DNA of 64,000 nucleotides from Marmoricola sp. OAE513. GTDB taxonomy: Bacteria > Actinomycetota > Actinomycetes > Propionibacteriales > Nocardioidaceae. Of this stretch, positions 51,807 to 61,072 are shown one piece after another; positions within the stretch are counted from its first letter, which is position 1, and every line of letters begins with the position of its first letter. Both the position numbers and the translations under genes were made by a program. The notes under the pieces were generated by a model. It searched no databases. It was not told where the DNA came from and saw only the letters and a program-made list of their open reading frames with translations. Location: NCBI RefSeq assembly GCF_040546585.1, contig NZ_JBEPOC010000001.1:3038001-3102000 (forward strand), in the 5' to 3' direction.

Positions 51807-53597
51807 GTGAACGAGCACATCGAGCTCGAGACCTCTGCTCTCGACAAGCTGTCCCCGGCGTACCCGGCCCGTGCGGCCTGGGGTACGGCGGCGCCGCTGC
51901 GTGCGTGGCAGCACGACGCCATCACGCAGTACTTCACCGACAACCCGCGCGACTTCCTCACCGTCGCGACACCCGGGGCGGGCAAGACCACCTTCGCGCT
52001 GACGGTCGCCTCCGAGCTCCTCGCGCGCCGGATCATCGACCGGGTCACCGTCGTGGCGCCGACCGAGCACCTGAAGACCCAGTGGGCCCAGGCCGCGGCG
52101 AAGGTCGGCATCCCGATCGACCCGACGTACTCGGGCGGCAAGGGCAGGACCAGCGGCGACTACGTCGGCATCGCGGTCACCTATGCCGGCGTCGCGACGA
52201 ACCCGTTGGCGATGCGGATCCGTACCGAACGGTTCAAGACCCTGGTCATCCTCGACGAGATCCACCACGCCGGTGACGCGCTGTCCTGGGGCGAGGCCGT
52301 GCGTGAGGCCTTCGAACCCGCCCGGCGCCGGCTGGCCCTGACCGGTACGCCGTTCCGCTCCGACGTGAACCCCATCCCGTTCGTCACCTACGAGCCCGGT
52401 CCCGACGGGGTGCCGCGCTCGGCTGCCGACTTCACCTACGGCTACGGGCACGCGCTGCGCGACCACGTCGTGCGGCCGGTGCTGTTCTGGGCGTACAACG
52501 GAGAGCTGCAGTGGCGCACCCGCGCCGGCGACGAGGTCTCGGCCCGCCTCGGAGAGCCGCTCACGAAGGACATGGCCGCGCACGCGCTGCGTACCGCGCT
52601 GGACCCGAACGGCTCCTGGATCGCCTCGGTGCTCGAGGCGGCCGACCGGCGCCTCTCCGAGGTCCGCAAGACGTTCCCGGACGCCGGCGGGCTGGTGATC
52701 GCGACGGACCAGGACTCGGCCCGCGCGTACGCCGACGTGCTGGCCCGGATCGCCGGCGAGAAGCCCGTGGTGGTGCTGTCGGACGAGAAGACGTCGTCGA
52801 AGAGGATCGAGAAATTCGCCGAGGGTGACGCGCGCTGGATGGTCGCGGTCCGGATGGTGTCGGAGGGCGTGGACATCCCTCGCCTGGCCGTCGGCGTCTA
52901 CGCGACCACGATCGCCACGCCGCTGTTCTTCGCCCAGGCCGTCGGGCGATTCGTCCGCGCCCGCAAACGCGGTGAGACGGCATCGGTCTTCCTGCCCTCC
53001 AGCCTGCCGCTGCTCGGGTTCGCCTCCGAGCTCGAGGTCGAGCGCGACCACGTGCTGGGGCGCAAGGTCACCGACGAGGGCGACATCTTCGCGCCCGAGG
53101 ACGCCATGGTCGCCCAGGCCCAGGCGGGGGAGGCGGCCTCCGACGAGCTGACCGGGGCCTACGAGGCCCTCGGTTCCTCGGCGACCTTCGCGCACGTGCT
53201 GTACGACGGCGCCGAGTTCGGTCACGCGGGCGAGGTGCACGTCGGCTCCGACGAGGAGATGGACTTCCTCGGCATCCCGGGTCTGCTCGAGCCCGACCAG
53301 GTCCGCAGCCTGCTGCAGACGCGTCAGCGCCAGCGCCGCGAGCTCAACGCCGGGACGCCGGCCCGGGCGGTCGACGAGGAACCGGACGTCACGGCGCACG
53401 AACGCCTCGCGGTCCTGCGCCGTGAGCTCAACGGCCTGGTGGCCGCGTGGAACCACCGCACCGGGACGCCCCACGGGGTCACGCACGCGGCGCTGCGCAA
53501 GCACTGCGGCGGACCAGCCGCCGCGGTGGCCACGGCAGCCCAGCTGCAGGCGCGGATCGACCGTCTCCGGGAGATGGCCGCCAAGAAGTCGTCCTGA
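51807..53597 (+). CDS. SF2 DEAD/DEAH-box helicase, 596 aa
   Basis: Walker A-like ATPGAGKTTFAL near residue 55, DEIHH at about 150, LTGTPFRSD (motif III) near 174, and motif V/VI-like RMVSEGVDIPRLAVGV and AQAVGRFVRAR in the C-terminal half. It resembles type-III-restriction-like or UvrB-like SF2 helicases of actinobacteria, downstream of DUF3039. It should be an ATP-driven nucleic-acid remodeller; partners unknown. GTG start at 51807. Its end is 24 bases from the converging 41-residue gene. Confidence 0.9.
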   Translation: MNEHIELETSALDKLSPAYPARAAWGTAAPLRAWQHDAITQYFTDNPRDFLTVATPGAGKTTFALTVASELLARRIIDRVTVVAPTEHLKTQWAQAAAKVGIPIDPTYSGGKGRTSGDYVGIAVTYAGVATNPLAMRIRTERFKTLVILDEIHHAGDALSWGEAVREAFEPARRRLALTGTPFRSDVNPIPFVTYEPGPDGVPRSAADFTYGYGHALRDHVVRPVLFWAYNGELQWRTRAGDEVSARLGEPLTKDMAAHALRTALDPNGSWIASVLEAADRRLSEVRKTFPDAGGLVIATDQDSARAYADVLARIAGEKPVVVLSDEKTSSKRIEKFAEGDARWMVAVRMVSEGVDIPRLAVGVYATTIATPLFFAQAVGRFVRARKRGETASVFLPSSLPLLGFASELEVERDHVLGRKVTDEGDIFAPEDAMVAQAQAGEAASDELTGAYEALGSSATFAHVLYDGAEFGHAGEVHVGSDEEMDFLGIPGLLEPDQVRSLLQTRQRQRRELNAGTPARAVDEEPDVTAHERLAVLRRELNGLVAAWNHRTGTPHGVTHAALRKHCGGPAAAVATAAQLQARIDRLREMAAKKSS

Positions 53598-53620
53598 GGA
53601 CGGTCAGATCCCGCGTCGAC

Positions 53621-53746
53621 CTAGATCGAGCACTGCCGTTCGGCGAGCGGTGCCCCGTCGCAGCAGTTGGCCTTCATGTGGCAGTGCGGGCACAACCAGC
53701 GGGTGCTGATCGGGTCGAAGGACTGTCCGCAGTAGTCGCAGGGCAT
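53621..53746 (-). CDS. Cysteine-rich small protein, 41 aa (missed by long-frame searches)
   Basis: From ATG 53746 the product is MPCDYCGQSFDPISTRWLC..., ending AERQCSI. It has CxxC at the start, a C-x2-C-H in the middle (LCPHCH) and a CC pair, so it should bind zinc. A similar small actinobacterial family (MPCDYC...WLCPHC...NCC) exists with unknown function. It is too short for usual cut-offs, but its codon use and conserved pattern support it. It converges with the helicase. Confidence 0.75.
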   Translation of the reverse strand: MPCDYCGQSFDPISTRWLCPHCHMKANCCDGAPLAERQCSI

Positions 53747-53755
53747 GGGTGCACG

Positions 53756-54367
53756 TTAGGCGGCCCCGAGCAGGCCCTCGCGCTGCCACGCCGCGAACCG
53801 CTCCTCCAGGTGCCGGGACACGACATCGGCCGACTCCTCGGGCCGCAGCGTGTCGGCCACGACCCCGGCCTCGGCCCCGAGGTGGACCGCCAGGAGGCGG
53901 CTGGCCTCGAAGGGTCGGATCTCCTCCGGGAGCTCGTCGGGCACGATCTCGTCGACGAGGCTGGCGAGGTAGAGCTGCTTCGCGTTGACCGCAGCGATCG
54001 ACCAGTCGTGACGGGCGAAACCCGAGGTGAGGGCTGACCACACCCGTGCGTGGTCCGCCAGGGTGCGGTCGTGGGGGAGCTCGCGGATCAGCATGTTTCC
54101 CAGGCGCGCCGCCGGATGGCCCTCGTCGAGCTCGCGGGACGCGGCGAGCCCTCGGCGGTACCGGGTGCGGCGCTCGACCCACTGCAGGCCGAGGACGGGC
54201 AGGTCCGAAGCGCTGGCGAACATCCGCTTGAGGGTGCTGGCGGATGCGTAGATCTCCTGCGCGACCGCGAGGTGGGTGATCCCCTCGATGCCGTCGCGCA
54301 GGGTGATGGTGTGGACGGCTTCACGGACGCCGTCGACGCGGTCGGCCAGGGGGATGATTCTCGGCAT
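53756..54367 (-). CDS. TetR-like HTH protein, 203 aa
   Basis: Residues 10-60 (TITLRDGIEGITHLAVAQEIYASASTLKRMFAS) look like a divergent TetR-type HTH; the remaining residues are helical, as a ligand domain would be. Confidence in the family is moderate because the recognition helix is atypical. The 41-residue Cys-rich gene follows it by 9 bases on the same strand. Confidence 0.6.
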   Translation of the reverse strand: MPRIIPLADRVDGVREAVHTITLRDGIEGITHLAVAQEIYASASTLKRMFASASDLPVLGLQWVERRTRYRRGLAASRELDEGHPAARLGNMLIRELPHDRTLADHARVWSALTSGFARHDWSIAAVNAKQLYLASLVDEIVPDELPEEIRPFEASRLLAVHLGAEAGVVADTLRPEESADVVSRHLEERFAAWQREGLLGAA

Positions 54368-54545
54368 AGCGCTTTTCTACGCTCTCGGCGTCCCGCTCGG
54401 CCGGGTCAGCGGGCGCGCCTGGTGACCGTCACTGCCGATCCGAGGGTTGTGGACTTCGCGGGCTCACAACCCGACCCCTCAACTCGATTTTGAGCCAGCG
54501 AGGCTCAAAATCGGATGTCGAAGGTGGTTTGTGGACGCGGGTGGG

Positions 54546-54839
54546 TCAGAACGGGGGAGCGCCGAGACCCGTTACCCGGAAGCGGCCCCACGGGTCGACG
54601 TCCGCGATCCGGCCGGCGGCGATCCCGTGCGGCGTCTGCAGTGCCACCGTCGCGCCGGAGCGGTACCGGCCCGAGAGCGCTTCGTCCGCGTCGATGCGTC
54701 CGTACCAGTGGAAGCGGCCGTCGTTGGGTTCGAAGTGGCCGCGCAGGTGGACCTCGACCAGGATGCCGTCGTCGTGCTGGTCGTCGACGACCTCGGCGGC
54801 GCCCCGGTACTCCTCACCGGGCTCGTGCAGCGTGCTCAT
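54546..54839 (-). CDS. DUF4873 family protein, 97 aa
   Basis: The pattern YRGAAEVVDDQHDD..., then LRGHFEPNDGRFHWYGRIDAD, is characteristic of DUF4873. Members are short and found beside oxygenases in actinobacteria; function unknown. Its ATG overlaps the stop of the TetR gene by 4 bases, so both are translated from one message, divergent from the AurF-like gene. Confidence 0.85.
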   Translation of the reverse strand: MSTLHEPGEEYRGAAEVVDDQHDDGILVEVHLRGHFEPNDGRFHWYGRIDADEALSGRYRSGATVALQTPHGIAAGRIADVDPWGRFRVTGLGAPPF

Positions 54840-55516
54840 CGGGCGTCCTTCCGTCGGGGCTTCAGGACGCGCAGCTCACCGGCCCGGTCGAGCGCGGCGC
54901 CGTGGTCGGAGGCGAACCCGTCGAACGCGTGCCAGACGAAGGACGCCAGGTACGTCGACGTCGCGTCGCGGCTCATGATGTCGCGGCGCAGGTACCACTC
55001 GCCGACCGAGAGGAACATCCCGATCAGACCGTGCGCCCAGGGCTCGGCGCCGGCAGCGTCGACGTCCAGTCGACGCAACGTGTCGCCCATCAGCTTGGCG
55101 ACCGTCGAGGCGATCTGCTCCTTGCCGTCCGCCAGTGGGTCGTCGGTCGTGCGGTGCTCGACGAGCAGCAGGAACACCTGCGGGTGCTCCTCGAGGAAGG
55201 CGAGATAGGCGTCGCAGCCCGCGTAGACCCGGTCGCGCAGCGAGAGGTCCTCGCTGGCCACCAGGATCGGGATCAGTCGCTCGAGGACCTGGTCGGCGCC
55301 CCAGCGTCCGACGGCTCGGTACAGGTCGTCCTTGTCGCCGAAGTACCGGTAGAGCACCGGCTTGCTGACGCCCGCCGACGACGCGATCTCGGCGATCGAG
55401 GCTCCCGGCCCGTGCTCGTCGATGGCCGCGACCGCAGCCTCGACGAGCTCGGTGCGCCGGGCGTCGCGGTGGTCGTCCCAGCGGGTGCTGCGTCCGTCCT
55501 TGACCTCAGGGCTCAT
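54836..55516 (-). CDS. TetR-family regulator, 226 aa
   Basis: The HTH region is SIAEIASSAGVSKPVLYRYFGDKDDLYRAV, residues about 40-70. A ligand domain follows. ATG 55516 is preferred to the upstream 55525 start, which lies closer to the operator. It is co-transcribed with DUF4873 and divergent from the diiron oxygenase gene. The 19-bp palindrome at 55538-55556 lies between the two starts. Confidence 0.9.
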   Translation of the reverse strand: MSPEVKDGRSTRWDDHRDARRTELVEAAVAAIDEHGPGASIAEIASSAGVSKPVLYRYFGDKDDLYRAVGRWGADQVLERLIPILVASEDLSLRDRVYAGCDAYLAFLEEHPQVFLLLVEHRTTDDPLADGKEQIASTVAKLMGDTLRRLDVDAAGAEPWAHGLIGMFLSVGEWYLRRDIMSRDATSTYLASFVWHAFDGFASDHGAALDRAGELRVLKPRRKDAR

Positions 55517-55537
55517 GTCAGGCACTCTAGCCGATAA

Positions 55538-55556
55538 CTGTTACTCCGGGTAACAG
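55538..55556. promoter_or_regulatory. TetR operator palindrome
   Basis: CTGTTAC and GTAACAG are perfect inverted halves around TCCGG, in the 63-base divergent gap between the TetR and AurF-like genes. Confidence 0.82.
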
Positions 55557-55579
55557 CAACCACTGAGGAGTGCTTCTCC

Positions 55580-56488
55580 ATGACCGCGACCCTGCCGGAC
55601 CGCGACACCCACCTCGTCGAGCGGCTGCTCAAGTCCTCGGCCCGCCAGTCCTACGACCCGGACGTCGACATCGACTGGAGCGCCCCCGAAGTGCCTGGCC
55701 TGTGGTTCATGCAGCCCGAGCGGATGTCGCTGTACGGCACGCCGCTGTGGGACCAGCTGAGCGAGGAGCAGCGCATCCTGCTCTCCAAGCACGAGATCGC
55801 CTCGATCGCCAGCGTCGGGCTGTGGTTCGAGATCGTGCTCATGCAGCTCCTGCTCAAGGACGTCTACCGCAGCGACCCGACGACCGCGCGCACGCAGTAC
55901 GCGTTGACCGAGGTCGCCGACGAGTGCCGACACTCGACGATGTTCGGTCGGGCGATCGGCCACTTCGGCGTGCCGGCGTACGGTCCGCGGCCGGGGCTCA
56001 AGAAGGCCGCCGAGGCCGCCGGCCTCGTCTTCCGCGGCGCGAGCATGTACGCCTCCACCCTGATCGGCGAGGAGCCGGTCGACCGGTGGCAGCGCGACAT
56101 GATGAACGACGAGCGGATCCAGCCGTTGGTGCGGATGGTCTCGCGTATCCACGTGGTGGAGGAGGCCCGGCACGTCACCTTCGCCCGCGACGAGCTGGAG
56201 AAGGCGATGGCGAAGCCGATGACGCGCCGCGAGCGGCTGTGGCACCAGACCGTCGTGGCGCAGGCGGCGTACGGGACGATGCGGTCGCTGGTGCACCCGG
56301 ACGTCTACAAGTCCGTCGGCATCGACCCGATGGTCGGTCGTCGGGCCGCGCTGGGCAACCCGAACTACCGCGCGACGATCGCGTGGATGGGCGAGAAGAT
56401 GGTGCCGTACCTCGACGAGATGGGGATGATCCCCGCCTCCGGCCGCAACCGGAAGTTCTGGCACGCGTCCTTCCTGCTCCCGAAGTGA
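55580..56488 (+). CDS. AurF-like diiron oxygenase family protein, 302 aa
   Basis: The diiron ligands appear as E in EIASIASVGLWFE (near residue 75), E-x2-H in EVADECRHS (near 115), and E-x2-H in VEEARHVTF (near 205), as in the AurF/PF11583 family of N- and C-oxygenases. The substrate is unknown. It is divergent from the TetR-DUF4873 pair, which probably controls it. A repeat array follows the stop. Confidence 0.85.
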   Translation: MTATLPDRDTHLVERLLKSSARQSYDPDVDIDWSAPEVPGLWFMQPERMSLYGTPLWDQLSEEQRILLSKHEIASIASVGLWFEIVLMQLLLKDVYRSDPTTARTQYALTEVADECRHSTMFGRAIGHFGVPAYGPRPGLKKAAEAAGLVFRGASMYASTLIGEEPVDRWQRDMMNDERIQPLVRMVSRIHVVEEARHVTFARDELEKAMAKPMTRRERLWHQTVVAQAAYGTMRSLVHPDVYKSVGIDPMVGRRAALGNPNYRATIAWMGEKMVPYLDEMGMIPASGRNRKFWHASFLLPK

Positions 56489-56520
56489 CCGGTCGTCGAA
56501 CCACCGGCCGTCGAACCACG

Positions 56521-56690
56521 CCTCGGCAAGCTCCACAAACCACCGGTCATCGAGCTTGCCGAGATGCGGCCCGGCAAGCTCCACGAACCACCGGTCATCG
56601 AGCTTGCCGAGATGCAGCACGGCAAGCTCCACGAACCACCGGTCATCGAGCTTGCCGAGATGCAGCATGGCAAGCTCGACGACCGCTTCG
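56521..56690. repeat. Tandem array of 48-bp units with internal hairpins
   Basis: ggcaag begins at 56525, 56573, 56621 and 56669, giving a 48-base period. Each full unit contains both cggcaagctc and its reverse complement gagcttgccg, so each unit can fold into a 10-bp stem. The array lies between the converging AurF and ABC genes and could work as a terminator cluster. Confidence 0.8.
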
Positions 56691-57422
<732 letters not shown>

Positions 57423-57426
57423 CGCT

Positions 57427-58212
57427 TCACCGAGCCTTCTGGGTACGTCGTTCGAGGTACGCCACCAGCTGGGTCAGCGGCAGCGTGATGATCAGGTACA
57501 GGATCGCGGCTGCGATCAGCGGCGTCGGGTTGCCGTAGGAGTTCAGGTTGTTGGACGCGAAGTTCGTCAGCTCCTCCTGGCCGAGGCCGACGCCGGCGAC
57601 CTGCAGCAGCGAGGTGTCCTTGAGCAGCAGCACGAACTCGTTGGTCAGCGGCGGGATCACGATCCGGATTGCCTGGGGGATGACCACGGAGACCATCGTC
57701 CACGTCGAGCTCATGCCGAGCGACCGCGCGGCCTCGACCTGCCCCTTGGGTACTGCCTGGATGCCGGCGCGCAGCGTCTCGGCCATGTAGGCCCCCGACA
57801 CGGCCACCAGGGCGATGATGGCGGCGCCCCGCTGCCCACCCGGGAACGAGTACTGGAACGCGATCGGGACGCCGAAGGCGAACAGGAAGATCACGATGAG
57901 CACCGGGAGTCCCCGGAAGAACTCGATGAACGCCGTCGCCAGCCACCGGTACGGCGCCAGCGGTGAGAGCTTCATCAGCGCCAGGAGGAACGCCAGCACC
58001 AGACCACCGACGAAGGCGATCGCGGTGTACACGACCGTGTTCTTGGCCGCGGTGAGGACGACGTCCGGCCACATCTCCCGGAGGATGTCGCCGTCGAAGA
58101 AGTTGGCCCTGACCGCTGCCCAGTCGGCGATCAGTGCGAGCCAGACGACGACTCCGGCGAAGAGCGCGTAGAGCACTCCGTGCCGGAGCCGCCGTCGCGT
58201 AGATCTCTTCAC
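57427..58212 (-). CDS. Amino-acid ABC transporter permease, 261 aa
   Basis: Five to six membrane segments and the family loop [24 protein letters not shown] near residue 180 identify an amino-acid permease. GTG start. Four-base gaps separate it from the ATPase gene downstream and the binding-protein gene upstream, so they form one operon. Confidence 0.93.
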   Translation of the reverse strand: MKRSTRRRLRHGVLYALFAGVVVWLALIADWAAVRANFFDGDILREMWPDVVLTAAKNTVVYTAIAFVGGLVLAFLLALMKLSPLAPYRWLATAFIEFFRGLPVLIVIFLFAFGVPIAFQYSFPGGQRGAAIIALVAVSGAYMAETLRAGIQAVPKGQVEAARSLGMSSTWTMVSVVIPQAIRIVIPPLTNEFVLLLKDTSLLQVAGVGLGQEELTNFASNNLNSYGNPTPLIAAAILYLIITLPLTQLVAYLERRTQKAR

Positions 58213-58216
58213 GCGA

Positions 58217-59032
58217 TCAGCTGGTGGCGAAGTACTTGTCGTAGATCTTCTGGTACGTGCCGTCGCTCTTCATCGCCGCGAGCTCCTCGTTCACGGCGTC
58301 CATCAGGTCGGTGCTGTCCTTCTTGGCGCCGAAGCCGTACGCCTCGTCGGTCTTGTACGTCTCGACGACCTGCCACTTGCCGGCCTGCTTCGGGTCGTTC
58401 TGGTGGTCCAGGTTCACCGGCAGGTCCTGCAGGATCGCGTCGATCTGGCCGGCCTTCAGCGCGGTGTACATCTTGCCGTCGTCGGAGTACTGGATCGGCT
58501 TCGCGTCGGGCGCGTTCTCCTTCGCGTACGCCTCGCCGGTGGTGCCCTTCTGGACCCCCACCTTCACGCCGTCGAGGTCGTCGATGCTCTTGATGTCCGA
58601 GCCGGCGGCGACGAGCAGGGACTGCTCGGAGTCGTAGTAGCCGTCGGAGAACAGGATGTTCTTCTTGCGCTCGTCGGTGATCGTCATGGCGCTGGCGCCG
58701 AGGTCGCACTTGCGGCTGTTGAACAGCAGGCCGCTCTGGAGCGCGTCGAAGTCGGAGTCGATGACGGCCAGCTTCAGGTCGAGTCGCTTCGCGATCTCGG
58801 AGACGATGTCGACGTCGTACCCCTGGTAGCCCGAGGGGGCGCTCTTGTCGAAGTCCTCGAACGGCGGGTACGGGACGTCGGAGCACACCGTGAGCGTTCC
58901 GGACGTGATCGTCTTGACGGTGGAACCGTCCGCCGAGCCCTTGGCGTCGTCGTCGGAGGAGCCGCAGGCGGTCAGGGCGAGGCCGAGGGCCGAGGTGAGG
59001 GCGAGGGCCTTGATCAGGTTTCGGGTGGTCAT
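58217..59032 (-). CDS. Amino-acid ABC transporter substrate-binding lipoprotein, 271 aa
   Basis: Lipobox LTACGSS near residue 20 puts it on the outer membrane face. The SBP_bac_3 core follows, with segments TLTVCSDVPYPPFEDFDKS and QPAKGYQGYDVDIVSEIAK-like order, and a final KIYDKYF. The specific amino acid cannot be read from the sequence. It is the first gene of the importer operon. Confidence 0.92.
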   Translation of the reverse strand: MTTRNLIKALALTSALGLALTACGSSDDDAKGSADGSTVKTITSGTLTVCSDVPYPPFEDFDKSAPSGYQGYDVDIVSEIAKRLDLKLAVIDSDFDALQSGLLFNSRKCDLGASAMTITDERKKNILFSDGYYDSEQSLLVAAGSDIKSIDDLDGVKVGVQKGTTGEAYAKENAPDAKPIQYSDDGKMYTALKAGQIDAILQDLPVNLDHQNDPKQAGKWQVVETYKTDEAYGFGAKKDSTDLMDAVNEELAAMKSDGTYQKIYDKYFATS

Positions 59033-59152
59033 GGACGGACCCTAGACCCGGGTCGTTGCTCCCGACGAGCCCGATCGGCCGTCGTATTCGAGTCGTTACA
59101 AGGCCGTAACGCCGCCTCGGCAAATCGGGACGATTCGGAACCGCCTCGGACC

Positions 59153-59204
59153 GGTTCACCGGCCCGTTCACCGGCCCGTTCACCGGCCCGTTCACCGGCC
59201 CGGG
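59153..59204. repeat. Tandem 12-bp repeat
   Basis: ggcccgttcacc is repeated three times at 59161-59196 with a partial copy before it. The stop codon of the next gene lies inside the third unit. Confidence 0.8.
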
Positions 59205-60034
59205 GCGAGGCCGATCTCGACGAGGTCGTCGTGCAGCGCCAGCAGGTCGGTCACCCCGACACCGGTGAGCCAGTTCCGCGTCCGCCCGAGCGTCGCCGCG
59301 TCGTACCGGTCGACGACGGCGACGGCGGAGACCTCCCGCAGGACCTCCACGACGTCGTCGGAGTCCAGGCACGCCCGCGTCGCCGCCAGCAGGTTCAGCG
59401 CGCCGAACCCCTCGTCGTCGGTGACCGCACGATCCAGCCCGCCCGCGCACTTGTACGCCAGCTCCCGGTCCAGGGCCGCCTCGAAGCACGCCGCGACGTC
59501 CTCGGGCTGCGGTGCCGGTGCGCCCCCGCCGCCGGTGCGGAACTTGGCCCGGACGCCCGCCGCAGCGATCTCGTCGAGCGCGCTGAGCCACCGGTACGAC
59601 GGCTCCCCGGTGAACCGCGGCAGCTCGACGAAGACGCCCGCACCGTCCAGCTCCTCCTCGACGGTCGCCAGCGCGGTCAGGGCGCGGTGCGCGTTGTGCG
59701 CGAGGTCGTCCTCGTCCCGCAGCGTCAGCTCGAGCCCGCGCAGCCGCAGCACCGGTGCTCGCGTCGCCCAGCGCACAGCCGGTCCGATGGAGCCGGCGCC
59801 GCCCGTGACGAGCACCGTGACCGGAAGCGGCTCCTCGACGTCGTCGAGGACGTCGATCAGGTCCGGCAGCTTCACGTCCGTGACGACCAGGCTGCGGGTC
59901 AGGCCGGCGTACTGGCTCCGGCGGTGCCCGCCGTGGGCATCGGCCGCGTCGGCCAGCGGGGTCGAGGTGGGCGGCAGGAAGCACTCGTCGTCGAGGAAGC
60001 CGGTGAGCCAGGCAGGCAGGGGAGGAGGGACCAC
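59192..60034 (-). CDS. Conserved hypothetical protein, 280 aa
   Basis: The product has a mixed alpha/beta organisation with an early QYAGLTRSLVVTDVKLPDLIDVLDD and a GGAGSIGPAV loop, then ALDRELAYKCAGGLDRAVTDDEG near 200; this could be a barrel fold, but I recognise no enzyme family. No signal peptide. Its end is embedded in the 12-bp repeats, so its C-terminus may have been altered. It is divergent from the vitamin B12 operon. Confidence 0.7.
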   Translation of the reverse strand: MVPPPLPAWLTGFLDDECFLPPTSTPLADAADAHGGHRRSQYAGLTRSLVVTDVKLPDLIDVLDDVEEPLPVTVLVTGGAGSIGPAVRWATRAPVLRLRGLELTLRDEDDLAHNAHRALTALATVEEELDGAGVFVELPRFTGEPSYRWLSALDEIAAAGVRAKFRTGGGGAPAPQPEDVAACFEAALDRELAYKCAGGLDRAVTDDEGFGALNLLAATRACLDSDDVVEVLREVSAVAVVDRYDAATLGRTRNWLTGVGVTDLLALHDDLVEIGLAPGR

Positions 60035-60069
60035 GGCCCCACGCTAGATCACGCTACCCAGCGTGCGCG

Positions 60070-60190
60070 GTGTAGATTCGCGGGCGAGAAACTCGGGGGA
60101 AGTCGGTCCGAAGCCGACGCTGACCCGCAGCCGTAGGTCCCGCCAGAACACGTCGGGACGAGCCGGAACACCCGAGTGGATCGTTCGGCT
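60070..60190 (+). promoter_or_regulatory. Cobalamin riboswitch
   Basis: The sequence gggaagtcggtccgaagccg, followed by the B12-box-like gctgacccgcagccgt and agccggaacaccc, has the order and content of AdoCbl-binding riboswitches. The following ggctccc...ggagcc can form a hairpin that may sequester the ribosome site at about 60254. It lies directly before the ECF operon. Confidence 0.85.
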
Positions 60191-60261
60191 CCCCATCACC
60201 CGTCGAGGATCACGGGGCGGAGCCTGGGTGCAGCTCATCCAGGTTCGGTTCCTGGAGAAAC

Positions 60262-61071
60262 ATGAAGCGCATCGCCCTGGCAGTCCTGATCGTCGCAGGC
60301 ACGTCGTTGACCGCTGCGCCCGCTCAGGCAGCCAGCTGCAGGACCAGTGACGTGACCGTCGTCGTGCAGTTCCCCGACGGGCACACGGAGATCGGCTGTG
60401 CCGGGGGAGACCCGGACTCCGGCTACGCGGCGCTGGAGAAGGCCGGGTTCCGGATCACCTACGCCCAGGGCAACGGTGCCGGTGCGGTCTGCCGGCTCGA
60501 CGGCGCCCCGAGCGGCAACAACTGCGGGAGCATGCCGCCCGCGAACGCCTACTGGGCGTACTTCTACGGCACGCCGGGCGGCTCGTGGACCTACAGCACC
60601 CGCGGCGCGGGCAGCCGCAACCCGAAGCCGGGGACCGTCGAGGGCTGGCGGTTCCAGGACAGCTCCACCACCAAGGAGCCGAGCACGGCCCCGCCGACGC
60701 AGGTGAGCCCGGCGAAGCCGACCAAGAGCCCGACCAAGGCCCCCACGAAGGCCCCGACGAAGGCGTCTCCGGCGGCACCCACGAAGAAGCCCGGCAAGAC
60801 GCCCACCGCGGCACCGACCCCCACCTCGTCCACGAGCGCCGCCGCGACGCCGACCGGTCCGCCGACCCCGTCGGCCACGTCGAGCGTCTACGAGCCGATC
60901 GGCACCCAGCTGCCGACCTTCTCCAACGGGCTCCCGACCGACACCAGCAAGCCCGTCTCCCGCAGCTCCGAGGAGGGCGACGACGGCGGCATCTCCTGGA
61001 TCTGGGGCCTCGTCCTTCTCGCCGTCCTCGCTGCCGCCGGCACCACCGTCGCCGTACGCCGCCGAGGCTGA
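60262..61071 (+). CDS. Exported DUF4430-like (transcobalamin-like) protein with C-terminal membrane anchor, 269 aa
   Basis: A Sec signal peptide (residues 1-24) precedes a compact domain at about 28-135 (GYAALEKAGFRITYAQGNG, then YWAYFYGTPGGSWTYSTRGAG) resembling DUF4430, a domain shared with B12-binding proteins. A Thr/Pro/Lys-rich spacer (KAPTKAPTKA repeats) at 150-220 and one membrane helix near 245-263 ending in RRRG follow. It should be cell-surface anchored. Position under a cobalamin riboswitch and before an ECF transporter supports capture of a corrinoid (inference). Confidence 0.82.
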   Translation: MKRIALAVLIVAGTSLTAAPAQAASCRTSDVTVVVQFPDGHTEIGCAGGDPDSGYAALEKAGFRITYAQGNGAGAVCRLDGAPSGNNCGSMPPANAYWAYFYGTPGGSWTYSTRGAGSRNPKPGTVEGWRFQDSSTTKEPSTAPPTQVSPAKPTKSPTKAPTKAPTKASPAAPTKKPGKTPTAAPTPTSSTSAAATPTGPPTPSATSSVYEPIGTQLPTFSNGLPTDTSKPVSRSSEEGDDGGISWIWGLVLLAVLAAAGTTVAVRRRG

Positions 61072-61072
61072 G

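Noticed and set aside
51657-53504. 615-residue antisense frame across the helicase
   Set aside because: Shadow frame; helicase motifs are all on the plus strand.
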